NCBI GenBank assembly: GCA_018828125.1
Contig: JAHJWB010000001.1
Span: 124,001 to 188,000 of the forward strand
Source: Gammaproteobacteria bacterium
GTDB lineage: Bacteria > Pseudomonadota > Gammaproteobacteria > Burkholderiales > Burkholderiaceae_C
DNA length: 64,000 nt
Direction of reading: 5' to 3'
How positions within the stretch are numbered: the stretch's first letter is position 1; each line of letters starts with the position of its first letter. Below are positions 44,020 through 51,716 of this stretch, in pieces. The notes under the pieces were generated by a model. It was not told the origin of the DNA and searched no databases. It saw only the letters and a program-made list of their open reading frames with translations. The translations under genes were made by a program, and so were the position numbers.

Positions 44020-45837
44020 ATGCATCCCGCATTTCTTGACGACGCAACCCAGATGGCGCCACCGCGCGCGGTGCTCACACGGTTTGAAGACGGGTCTTTC
44101 ACCCTACGTTCGCCAGAGGCTTTGCAGCCCTATGCGCGTTGCGTCGGAGACTGGTTGGAACGCTGGGCGCATGAGACGCCACAGGCGCTTGCGTTAGCGG
44201 AACGCGACGCGCGCGGCGACCAGTGGCGCAGCCTGGCGTATGGCGAACTGCGCGCCCAGGTGGGAGCGGTCGCCCAATCGTTGCTGGACCTGAAGCTCCC
44301 GGCGGGGCAGCCGATTGCCATCCTGTCAGACAATTCTGTAGACCATGCCGTGCTCATGTTGGCCGCCATGCATGTGGGGATCACGCCGTGTTCGCTGTCG
44401 AGTGCATATGCGCGATCCAAAGACAGCAGCCGGCTGCACAGCATGCTGACAGCGCTGCAACCCAGCCTCATCTATGCTTCCGACGCCACGGTCTATGCGC
44501 CGGCCCTGAGAGGTTTCGCAGGCGATACCGTGATCAAGGTGTTCAGCCACCACGCTGGCGCCTGTCCGGGGGCTGTGCCGTTTCAGCAACTGCTCGATGC
44601 GCAGGAAACCCCTGCAGTGCAACAGGCGTTTGAGGCGCTTCTTCCAGACGACCACGCCAAGTACCTGCTCACTTCCGGCTCGACGGGCCGACCCAAGGTA
44701 GTCATCAACACCCACCGCATGCTCTGCGCCAACCAGCAGATGATGGCGCAGACGTGGCGCTTTCTGTCGCACGAAAAGCCTGTGCTGGTGGACTGGCTGC
44801 CCTGGAGCCATACGTTTGGAGGCAACCACAACCTGAACATGGTGCTGTGCCACGGCGGCACGCTGTACATCGACGAAGGCCGGCCTGTGCCTGGACTCAT
44901 TGACAAGACGGTGCGCAACCTGCGTGACGTGAAACCCACCATGCTGTTCAACGTGCCACGCGGGTTTGACATGCTGCTGCCGTCTTTGGAAGCCGATGAT
45001 GCCCTGGCTGCAGAAGTGCTTTCGCGCATGCGCCTGGCCTTCTACGCAGCGGCTGCGCTTGCGCCGTCCACCTGGCAGCGCTTGCAGGCGCTGGCCCATC
45101 GCGTGCGCCCCGCGCAACCCCTGTGGCTGACCACCTCCTGGGGTGCTACCGAAACCGCTCCAGCCGTGACCTCAGCGCACTGGCCACTGGATGGCGCTGG
45201 CTGCATCGGTGCGCCGTTGCCGGGGATCGATCTGAAGCTGGTGCCCAACGGTAGCAAGCTGGAAATGCGGGTGAAAGGCGTTTCGGTGTTTTGCGGCTAC
45301 CGCAATGCCCCGCAAGAAACCGCTGCGGCGTTTGACGACGAAGGGTTTTATCGCATCGGTGATGCGGGCTACCTGGTCGACGCCCACCGGCCAGAACAGG
45401 GTGTGATCTTCAACGGCCGCGTGGCCGAAGACTTCAAACTGTCCAGCGGAAGTTGGGTGTCCGTGGGGACCTTGCGTGTCGATCTGGTGTCTGAACTCGC
45501 GCCCCTGGTGCAGGACATCGTGCTGACCGGCCACGACCGCGACGAGGTGGGCATGCTCGTGTTTCCGTCGGCTGCGGGGACGAGTGACCTGGGCAAACTG
45601 CAGTCCACTTTGCGGACGGCTATGCAGATGCGGCGCAATGCCGGGGCGGGATCGTCCCAATGCCCTGTGCGGGCGTTGGTCATGACCTCGCCGCCCGATC
45701 CAGACGCAGGCGAAATCACGGACAAAGGCTATATCAATCAGAGCGCGGTACTCGCGCGCCGTGCGGGAGTTGTGGCGGCGCTGTATGCGCCTTCGCCGGG
45801 CGCCGACGTCATCCTGGCTGACAAAGCGAATGCGTGA
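44020..45837 (+). CDS. Feruloyl-CoA synthase-like AMP-forming ligase
   Basis: A 605-residue AMP-forming ligase with the length and motifs of feruloyl-CoA synthetases. Examples are YLLTSGSTGRPKVVINTHRM, VLVDWLPWSHTFGGNHNLNM, WLTTSWGATETAPAVTSAHW, EGFYRIGDAGYLVDAHRPEQ and FNGRVAEDFKLSSGSWVSVG. The catalytic Lys lies in AGEITDKGYINQ. It would activate an aromatic or branched acid. No enoyl-CoA hydratase or vanillin dehydrogenase gene is near, so ferulate is not proven. The ATG at 44020 fits the domain; a GTG at 43942 overlapping the dehydrogenase stop is possible. Confidence 0.84.
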   Translation: MHPAFLDDATQMAPPRAVLTRFEDGSFTLRSPEALQPYARCVGDWLERWAHETPQALALAERDARGDQWRSLAYGELRAQVGAVAQSLLDLKLPAGQPIAILSDNSVDHAVLMLAAMHVGITPCSLSSAYARSKDSSRLHSMLTALQPSLIYASDATVYAPALRGFAGDTVIKVFSHHAGACPGAVPFQQLLDAQETPAVQQAFEALLPDDHAKYLLTSGSTGRPKVVINTHRMLCANQQMMAQTWRFLSHEKPVLVDWLPWSHTFGGNHNLNMVLCHGGTLYIDEGRPVPGLIDKTVRNLRDVKPTMLFNVPRGFDMLLPSLEADDALAAEVLSRMRLAFYAAAALAPSTWQRLQALAHRVRPAQPLWLTTSWGATETAPAVTSAHWPLDGAGCIGAPLPGIDLKLVPNGSKLEMRVKGVSVFCGYRNAPQETAAAFDDEGFYRIGDAGYLVDAHRPEQGVIFNGRVAEDFKLSSGSWVSVGTLRVDLVSELAPLVQDIVLTGHDRDEVGMLVFPSAAGTSDLGKLQSTLRTAMQMRRNAGAGSSQCPVRALVMTSPPDPDAGEITDKGYINQSAVLARRAGVVAALYAPSPGADVILADKANA

Positions 45838-45922
45838 AGCGGCGTTCGCGTGCATCAATCGGGCAATCGACCGAGGCGAACTGCATGTGATCCGAGGGTG
45901 TAGAAAATGAGGTCGCAAAAAA

Positions 45923-45957
45923 GCCCCGATGCTGCAAGAGCATCGGGGCCTTTCATT
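45923..45957. terminator. Bidirectional Rho-independent terminator
   Basis: GCCCCGATGC-TGCAAGA-GCATCGGGGC has a 10-bp stem with A6 before and T-rich sequence after. It sits between the convergent ligase and HU genes and can serve both, with the better T6 run on the minus strand. Confidence 0.88.
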
Positions 45958-46010
45958 TTTTGGCCACCGTGCTGCGCTGGTGAGCAGCAGGATGAAGAGG
46001 CGCCGGCTGT

Positions 46011-46502
46011 TTAAGCCGTTGCGTCCTTGAGCTTCTTCAGCGCGCGGGTCTTGATTTTGACCGCTGCAGGCTTGGCGGGGAACCAGCGCTCTTCACCGGT
46101 GAAAGGGTCCTTGCCAAAGCGCTTCTTCTTGGCGGGGATCTGTTGCAGGCCGATTTTCATCAGGCCGGGCAGCGTGAATTCGCCAGAGCCTTTTTTGTGC
46201 ACTGAGCCCAGGATGGCGGCTTCCAGCGCGGCCAGCACGGCCTTGGCAGCCTTGGGTTCCACGCCCGATTGCTCGGCGAGGTGGGCGACCAGCGTGGTCT
46301 TGTTGAATGCCGTCTTGATGGGCTTCAGTGCGGCAGCGGTAGCCACGGGCTTGGCTGCAGGTGCTGCCTTCTTTGCCGGAGCAGCAGCCTTCTTGGCTGG
46401 CGCAGCGGCCTTCTTGGCGACGGGTGCAGCCTTCTTGGCGGCTGGAGCAGCGGCCTTGACGACCTTCTTTGCGGGTGCAGGAGTTTTCTTTGCAGTTGCC
46501 AT
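46011..46502 (-). CDS. HU-family DNA-binding protein with Ala/Lys/Pro-rich H1-like N-terminal tail
   Basis: A 163-residue protein. The first 65 or so residues are Ala/Lys/Pro-rich repeats (MATAKKTPAPAKKVVKAAAP then AAKKAAPVAKKAAAPAKKAA), like histone H1 tails. The last 95 form an HU/IHF-type domain (TLVAHLAEQSGVEPKAAKAV, IGLQQIPAKKKRFGKDPFTG then EERWFPAKPAAVKIKTRALK). The protein is a nucleoid DNA-binding protein. The tail adds charge for DNA compaction. Such fusions are known in Burkholderiales. The ATG at 46502 is followed directly by the tail. A good terminator lies downstream. Confidence 0.9.
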   Translation of the reverse strand: MATAKKTPAPAKKVVKAAAPAAKKAAPVAKKAAAPAKKAAAPAKKAAPAAKPVATAAALKPIKTAFNKTTLVAHLAEQSGVEPKAAKAVLAALEAAILGSVHKKGSGEFTLPGLMKIGLQQIPAKKKRFGKDPFTGEERWFPAKPAAVKIKTRALKKLKDATA

Positions 46503-46816
46503 GATGGAAGTTTTTTCGTTGTTTAGAGTTGCTAGGTGCCCGCTCGAATTTACGAGAGGGGCGCCCGATTTTAGGGGCGATGCAGCGAAGAGGCTATAGA
46601 TCAAGTCCTACGCGCCGCGGACTCTTTCACAAATGCATTGCTTTGTAGTGGAAAGCGGGCAGATCGAAACTGCGAAGCGCGCTGTTGTCGCGTACTCCAT
46701 CGAAACATGTAGCCGTCCTCAGCAGTTCCCCTTGCTGCGGCGCTGAAGCCCAGGTGCTTGACCAGAAACTCCGGGTTCTATATATTCGCAATTTTACGAA
46801 TAATAATCGAAAGATC
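46503..46816. other. Divergent intergenic region, HU and ArsR promoters
   Basis: This 314-bp gap separates the divergent HU and ArsR genes. It contains the ArsR-type inverted repeat at 46784-46801. I found no convincing -35/-10 pair for HU and no other structure. Confidence 0.55.
46784..46801. promoter_or_regulatory. ArsR operator 1: ATTCG-N8-CGAAT
   Basis: ATTCGCAATTTTACGAAT is an 18-bp inverted repeat 15 bp before the arsR-like ATG. The same arms and spacing recur at 47170-47187. The architecture is typical of ArsR/SmtB operators. Confidence 0.75.
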
Positions 46817-47140
46817 ATGCCCCCACGCAAATGCGCTTCGGCCTCGTGCGCACCCACCGAGCTGGACGATCCGGTTGTTGCCGAGGACTTGGCGTTGCTT
46901 TGCAAGGCACTTGCGCATCCTGCCCGCGTCCTGCTGTTGCGGCATCTCACCTCGGTGGGCACCTGCTACTTTGGTAGCTTGGCCGACATCGTGGGGCTGG
47001 CGCCTTCCACCACATCGCAGCATGTGAAGGTGCTCAAAGAGGCGGGCCTGTTGCTGGGCTCTGCGGAAGAACAGCGCACGTGCTACTGCGTCAATCCCGA
47101 ACGACTCTTGGTTCTAAAGCGCTTGGTGGAGGCTCTCTGA
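46817..47140 (+). CDS. ArsR-family metalloregulator
   Basis: A 107-residue winged-helix repressor of classical ArsR size. The HTH is SLADIVGLAPSTTSQHVKVL and the first helices are LLCKALAHPARVLLLRHLTS. Cys residues that could bind a metal or metalloid lie in the N-terminus (KCASASC), at the start of the HTH (VGTCYFG) and in the wing (RTCYCVNPE). The pattern differs from the CVC motif of E. coli ArsR. The ATG at 46817 follows operator 1. A weak hairpin with a T7 run (47133-47161) may end the transcript before operator 2. The inducer is unknown; arsenite or another thiophilic metal(loid) is likely. Confidence 0.85.
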   Translation: MPPRKCASASCAPTELDDPVVAEDLALLCKALAHPARVLLLRHLTSVGTCYFGSLADIVGLAPSTTSQHVKVLKEAGLLLGSAEEQRTCYCVNPERLLVLKRLVEAL

Positions 47141-47169
47141 ACGCAGGGAGTCTCTTTTTTTGTCTATTA

Positions 47170-47187
47170 ATTCGTATATCTACGAAT
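47170..47187. promoter_or_regulatory. ArsR operator 2: ATTCG-N8-CGAAT
   Basis: ATTCGTATATCTACGAAT is an 18-bp inverted repeat 16 bp before the oxidoreductase start at 47204, with the same arms and spacing as operator 1. It implies that the ArsR protein controls this gene separately from its own. Confidence 0.75.
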
Positions 47188-47203
47188 ATCGAAGGAAAAA
47201 CTT

Positions 47204-48694
47204 ATGCACCTCTTCTCACACACGTTCAGCGCTCCTTCCATGACTGATCCCGTGCAATCGGATGCTCCAGTGGTGGTGATTGGCGCGGGGCCGGTCGGTC
47301 TGGCTGCCGCTGCACACCTTGCGCAACGAGGTATTCCTTTTGTTTTGTTCGAAGCAGGAGCATCGGTGGCGGCGCATGTGGCGGGCTACGCACATGTCCG
47401 ATTGTTCTCTTCGTGGCGCTACAACATCAACCGCGCTGCGCGCGAGTTGCTGGCGTTGGAAGGCTGGACGTCACCGCCGGACGATGTGTTACCCACTGCG
47501 GGCGAATTGGTCGCGCGCTATCTTGAACCTTTGGCCCAAACGGCAGCGTTGCGGCCCCACATCCGATTCGGCGCTCGCGTGGTTGGCATCTCCCGATCGG
47601 GTATCGACAAGGCCAAGACCGTTGGTCGGTCTGAGGCGGATTTTGTAGTCTTGGTGGAGACGGCCGATGGCATGGTGGAACAACATGCCCGTGCGGTGAT
47701 TGACGCGAGCGGTACCTGGGGCCAGCCAAACCCCATCGGCGCGCACGGGTTGCCTGCGCAAGGAGCGTTGCAAGCCAGCGATCACATCAGCTATGGCATG
47801 CCCGACATCCTCGGGGCAGAGAGGCACCGCTTTGCGGGACGCAAGGTGTTGGTTGCGGGAGCGGGGCATTCGGCTGCAGGCAACCTGTTGGCTCTGGTCA
47901 CTCTGGCCGAAGACGAGCCTCGCACCCGGGTGGTATGGGCCGTGCGGGGCACCGATTTACGACGCCTGTTTGGTGGTGGTGACAGAGACGGATTGCCCGC
48001 GCGCGGAGCGCTGGTTCAGCGACTGCAGGCGCTTGTACAGCAAGATCGCCTGGAGCTGCATACCGGGTTCTCCATCCATTCGCTGCAAGTCCAGGGGCGG
48101 GGTGTCACCGCGCGCGCCCTGGACACCCGCAAACGCGCGATTGAAGGGATTGACGAACTGGTGGTGGCCACAGGGTCGCGGCCTGATCTGGCAATAGTGC
48201 GCGAGCTGCGCACGCGGTTTGATCCCTGGCTGGAGAGTACCGCGGCGCTGGCGCCGCTGATCGACCCCAATGTGCACAGCTGTGGCACCGTGCGCCCACA
48301 TGGGCACCGCGAGCTGTCGCACCCGGATGAACCCCACTTCTATGCCATCGGTGCCAAGAGCTACGGGCGTGCGCCCAACTTTCTGATGGCCACGGGGTAC
48401 GAACAGGCGCGTTCGGTGGTGGCGGCGCTGGCGGGGGACATGGGGGCGGCAGATGAGGTGCAACTGGAGCTACCGGAAACCGGGGTGTGTTCGGTTGATC
48501 TGGTCGCTCCTGGAGCGGCGCCGGATGCGCCCAGTACCAAACAGGCATGTTGTGGCGGCCCCGCCCGGGCCAATGCCCAGGCATGCTGCGCTCTGGACGA
48601 GGAGGTTCGCACCCAAGGGGGCGCTGGGTGCGGCTGTGGCACAAGGCCTTCGGTTGGAAAGGCGTCCCCTGCGCCTAATGCCTGTTGCGTGTGA
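47204..48694 (+). CDS. FAD/NAD(P)-binding oxidoreductase with Cys-rich C-terminal tail (ArsO-like)
   Basis: A 496-residue flavoprotein. An FAD motif near the start (VVVIGAGPVGLAAAAHLAQR) and a second nucleotide motif (KVLVAGAGHSAAGNLLALVT) make it look like flavin-dependent monooxygenases, such as ArsO-type proteins found beside arsR. ELVVATGSRPDLAIVRELRT follows. The last 55 residues carry four CC or CxC groups (KQACCGG, QACCALD, GAGCGCG, NACCV), which is unusual and suggests metal or metalloid binding. The ATG at 47204 has AAGGA 7 bp upstream; 47240 is the alternative. Operator 2 precedes it, so ArsR control is likely. The reaction is unknown. Confidence 0.82.
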   Translation: MHLFSHTFSAPSMTDPVQSDAPVVVIGAGPVGLAAAAHLAQRGIPFVLFEAGASVAAHVAGYAHVRLFSSWRYNINRAARELLALEGWTSPPDDVLPTAGELVARYLEPLAQTAALRPHIRFGARVVGISRSGIDKAKTVGRSEADFVVLVETADGMVEQHARAVIDASGTWGQPNPIGAHGLPAQGALQASDHISYGMPDILGAERHRFAGRKVLVAGAGHSAAGNLLALVTLAEDEPRTRVVWAVRGTDLRRLFGGGDRDGLPARGALVQRLQALVQQDRLELHTGFSIHSLQVQGRGVTARALDTRKRAIEGIDELVVATGSRPDLAIVRELRTRFDPWLESTAALAPLIDPNVHSCGTVRPHGHRELSHPDEPHFYAIGAKSYGRAPNFLMATGYEQARSVVAALAGDMGAADEVQLELPETGVCSVDLVAPGAAPDAPSTKQACCGGPARANAQACCALDEEVRTQGGAGCGCGTRPSVGKASPAPNACCV

Positions 48695-48705
48695 TCTGGG
48701 CGACG

Positions 48706-49362
48706 CTAATGCCGCAGGGGCACGGCCTGCTCCAGCACGCTCAGCACGGCAAACACGTGGCATGTGGTGCCCGTCGCTACGCATGCATGCCACACCGCAT
48801 GTGCGTAGCGGACCGTCGCGTCCAGCGCGTAGAAAATCACGCCTAGGGTGTATGCCACGCCGCCAATCACCAGCCACGCGGTGCCCAGCGGCGGCATGGG
48901 CTTGATCAGCGGCAGCGCTGCCAGCAGCACCAGCCACCCCATAGCGACGTATAGGCCTGTGGACCACAGCGTCGACCCGTGCCGTGTCAGCGTTTTCATC
49001 AGGAACCCCGCTGCAGCTGCGGCCCACACCAGCGACAGGGCGATCACGCTTTGTAGCGATGCAGGCTGACTGAGTGCAAAAGGTGTGTAGCTGCCAGCGA
49101 TGAATAAGTAGATGGCCGCGTGGTCCAGCTTCAGGAAGAACTGCTTTACCTGACCTGACGGCAGCGCGTGATAGAGGGTAGATGCGCTGTACAGCAGCAG
49201 CATGGTGGCCGCGAAGACCATGACGCCTTGGTGCGCTCGGACTCCCAAGGGCAGGGCTGCCTCCAGCAGCTTGGGGGTCGCAAGGCATGCTGCCAGCAGC
49301 GCTAAACCGTGGCAGCTGGCGTTGGCGACCTCTTGTTTGGTGTCTGTGATCGGGTCGAACAT
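48706..49362 (-). CDS. Hemolysin III/PAQR-type integral membrane protein
   Basis: A 218-residue protein with seven hydrophobic segments. Family motifs are the opening DTKQEVANASCHGLALLAAC, the Ser/His segment LLYSASTLYHALPSGQVKQF and the second conserved part LDHAAIYLFIAGSYTPFALS, and YAHAVWHACVATGTTCHVFA near the end (His residues that probably bind zinc). Members are called hemolysin III, YqfA or TrhA; several affect membrane lipid or fluidity control rather than lysis. It ends 11 bp from the convergent oxidoreductase. Confidence 0.87.
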   Translation of the reverse strand: MFDPITDTKQEVANASCHGLALLAACLATPKLLEAALPLGVRAHQGVMVFAATMLLLYSASTLYHALPSGQVKQFFLKLDHAAIYLFIAGSYTPFALSQPASLQSVIALSLVWAAAAAGFLMKTLTRHGSTLWSTGLYVAMGWLVLLAALPLIKPMPPLGTAWLVIGGVAYTLGVIFYALDATVRYAHAVWHACVATGTTCHVFAVLSVLEQAVPLRH

Positions 49363-49410
49363 GGGCACCCGTGGGTGAGGCGTCGACGTACCCTGCGCTT
49401 CTGAGTGTTG

Positions 49411-49569
49411 TTAGCGATGTACTGGCGTCTGGCGACGCTCGCGCCACAGGTGATAACGCGAGCGCTGCAGGGCCACAAACTCCACCAGGCCCCATGCCGC
49501 TGCGCATCCCAATGCGCCAAACATCACCGCCCAGCGGTACGGCTCAGTCCTGCGCTGGAGCGGTTGCAT
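49411..49569 (-). CDS. Small membrane protein
   Basis: A 52-residue frame starting MQPLQRRTEPYRWAVMFGAL with one hydrophobic segment (AVMFGALGCAAAWGLVEFVA) and a basic C-terminus (LQRSRYHLWRERRQ). The positive-inside pattern fits a single-span inner membrane protein. It overlaps the end of the 43-residue frame upstream by 26 bp in another frame, which suggests coupling. A start at ATG 49587 or 49605 is possible. No family is recognised. Confidence 0.5.
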   Translation of the reverse strand: MQPLQRRTEPYRWAVMFGALGCAAAWGLVEFVALQRSRYHLWRERRQTPVHR

Positions 49570-49675
49570 CGTCGTAGCCCCACTCATGGGTGCGGGGCAG
49601 ATCAAAGCTCAACCAGCCCCGTTCGTCGAACAGATCATCCAGCAGCCGCTGCAAACCGAGCAATTTCCAGAGCAT
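49544..49675 (-). CDS. 43-residue hypothetical protein
   Basis: This short frame reads MLWKLLGLQRLLDDLFDERG then WLSFDLPRTHEWGYDDATAP and ends AQD. An AGAGG site lies 7 bp before the ATG. It is amphipathic and acidic, with no membrane segment. It precedes and overlaps the small membrane protein gene, so the two may form one unit. The function is unknown. It is below usual ORF-calling size, so its reality rests on the ribosome binding site, the composition and the overlap. Confidence 0.45.
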   Translation of the reverse strand: MLWKLLGLQRLLDDLFDERGWLSFDLPRTHEWGYDDATAPAQD

Positions 49676-49860
49676 GGCGCGCCTCTTTCAAAAGGTTGTG
49701 ACTGCTCGCAAGGTAGCGCTGTTGTGTGACGGTTTTGCGTCGATTCGCTGAATCCACACACTTGCGTCATCGGGCTACCGGTGCGCGGGGGCTGGCGATA
49801 TGCTCGCCGGGATTGGCTTTGTACGATCCTCGTCACGCTCTCCTACACCCCCTTCTGAAC

Positions 49861-50865
49861 ATGCTTCCCGAGCTGATGGCGTTGGAAAGAATCATCGAGT
49901 TGGGCGGCGCGCACCTGGATGTGCAGGTCGTGCGGCAGGTCTCTCTTGCCTCGGGTCAACGCTTTCCTGTGTATGCCATAGGCCTGGGCAACCCAGGGCT
50001 GGATGTGCCGGCAGTTGGGTTTTTTGGAGGCGTGCATGGGCTGGAGCGGATCGGCGCCGAGGTGGTCATCGCTTATCTTCAGAACGTGGTCATGCGGCTG
50101 CAGTGGGATACCACGCTGCACCAGCAGCTCGAACGTGTACGCCTGGTGTTCATGCCCATCGTCAACCCTGGGGGCATGTGGTCTGCCACGCGCGCCAACC
50201 CGCGCGGGGTGGACCTGATGCGCAACGCGCCTGTGGATGCGGTGGACCGGGTGCCGTTCGGCATTGGTGGGCAGCGGATGAGTGCGGGGCTGCCCTGGTA
50301 CCGCGGTCGCTTGGGCGATGCTATGGAGCTGGAAAGCCAGGCGCTGTGCGAGGTGGTCACGGCGCAGCTGTTGGCGCGCTCGTTCAGCATGGCGCTCGAC
50401 TGCCACTCGGGTTTTGGCCTGAAAGACCGGCTGTGGTTTCCGTATGCCCATACGCGAAAGCCCATCCCCCATTTGGCCGAACTGCATGCGCTGCAAGAAA
50501 TCTATCTGCAGGCGCACAGCAACCACCAGTACGTCTTTGAACCCCAGAGCGCGCAGTACCTCGCACACGGCGACCTGTGGGACCACCTTTATCTGTTGGC
50601 CTGCCAGACTGTGCCTGCGCACACCTTTTTGCCGCTGACGCTGGAGATGGGGTCGTGGCTGTGGATCAAGAAGAACCCGCGGCAGCTGTTCTCGCGCAAC
50701 GGCATCTTCAATCCCCTCATCAACCACCGCCAGCAGCGGGTACTGCGTCGGCATCTGTCGCTGTTGGACTTCCTGTCGCGTGCGGCCTGCAGCCATGCGC
50801 GCTGGGCTCCAGCCCCTGAGCAGCGCGCACAGCGCCGGGCTGAAGCGATGGCCGCGTGGTACTGA
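49861..50865 (+). CDS. M14-type zinc carboxypeptidase family protein
   Basis: A 334-residue protein with M14 peptidase features. The zinc pair HxxE is in GFFGGVHGLERIGAEVVIAY, the catalytic-pocket Asn-Pro/Arg region is LVFMPIVNPGGMWSATRANP then RGVDLMRNAP, the third zinc ligand is in MALDCHSGFGLKDRLWFPYA, and the general-base Glu fits PLTLEMGSWLWIKKNPRQLF. It is predicted to cleave C-terminal or amide-linked residues; the true substrate is unknown. I prefer the ATG at 49861 (MLPELMALERIIELGG), although the frame is open to GTG 49726. It nearly abuts the hydrolase gene downstream. Confidence 0.83.
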   Translation: MLPELMALERIIELGGAHLDVQVVRQVSLASGQRFPVYAIGLGNPGLDVPAVGFFGGVHGLERIGAEVVIAYLQNVVMRLQWDTTLHQQLERVRLVFMPIVNPGGMWSATRANPRGVDLMRNAPVDAVDRVPFGIGGQRMSAGLPWYRGRLGDAMELESQALCEVVTAQLLARSFSMALDCHSGFGLKDRLWFPYAHTRKPIPHLAELHALQEIYLQAHSNHQYVFEPQSAQYLAHGDLWDHLYLLACQTVPAHTFLPLTLEMGSWLWIKKNPRQLFSRNGIFNPLINHRQQRVLRRHLSLLDFLSRAACSHARWAPAPEQRAQRRAEAMAAWY

Positions 50866-50876
50866 AGGCTGGCACC

Positions 50877-51665
50877 ATGCACCGCTCCCCCAAGCCCCGC
50901 CAATGGATTCTGCTGCGCGGCCTGACCCGCGAATCTGCCCACTGGGGCGATTTCGCGGCCGGGCTGCTGCAGGCGCTGCCAAACGATCACGTGCTGGCAC
51001 TGGACCTGCCTGGCAATGGGCAGCTTCATACCGTGCCCTCACCTCTCTCGGTGCAAACCATGGTGCAAGCCTGCCGCAGTGAACTGGCGCGGCGTGCTGT
51101 GGCGCCGCCGTACCACTTGCTGGCGATGTCGCTGGGCGCGATGGTGGCGAATGAGTGGGCGACAGCAGCGCCCGGCGAGGTGGCGGGCTGTGTGTTGATC
51201 AACACCAGCATGCGGCCGTTCAGTCCGTTTTATCAACGCCTGCGGCCGCACAACCTGGTGACACTGCTGCAGTTGATGTGCAAGTGGCGCTCGCAGTCGG
51301 CTGGCGGTGCAGAGGCGGTTGAAGAGATCATCTTGCGCATCACCAGCAACCGCGCGCCGGACCGCGTTGACGTGATTGCGCCATGGGCCGCTGTGCGTCG
51401 GCGGCGGCCCGTGTCGCCCAGCAATGCACTGCGCCAGTTGGTAGCCGCTGCGCTTTATCGGGCGCCTGCGGTGCCACCGCGTGTGCCCCTGTTGCTGCTG
51501 GGCAGCATCCAAGACCAGTTGGTGGCCAACCAGTGTTCAGAATCGATTGCCAAAGCATGGGGCGTCCCACTGCACAAGCACCCTTCGGCGGGGCACGATT
51601 TGCCGCTGGATGACCCTCAGTGGGTTATCAACGAAGTGTTGCAGTGGGCGGATTGGACAGCTTGA
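50877..51665 (+). CDS. Alpha/beta hydrolase
   Basis: A 262-residue alpha/beta hydrolase. The oxyanion region is WILLRGLTRESAHWGDFAAG, the nucleophile elbow is LLAMSLGAMVANEWATAAPG (first Gly of GxSxG is Ala), the acid is in LLLGSIQDQLVANQCSESIA and the His in HPSAGHDLPLDDPQWVINEV. It follows the M14 peptidase gene after 11 bp in the same direction, and a longer start (50856) would overlap it. Substrate unknown. An esterase or amidase working with the peptidase is possible. Confidence 0.8.
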   Translation: MHRSPKPRQWILLRGLTRESAHWGDFAAGLLQALPNDHVLALDLPGNGQLHTVPSPLSVQTMVQACRSELARRAVAPPYHLLAMSLGAMVANEWATAAPGEVAGCVLINTSMRPFSPFYQRLRPHNLVTLLQLMCKWRSQSAGGAEAVEEIILRITSNRAPDRVDVIAPWAAVRRRRPVSPSNALRQLVAAALYRAPAVPPRVPLLLLGSIQDQLVANQCSESIAKAWGVPLHKHPSAGHDLPLDDPQWVINEVLQWADWTA

Positions 51666-51716
51666 TGCTGTTTGCAAAGCGCCGCTTCGTTCGTACGCTG
51701 CGGAGGCAAAGAGCCG

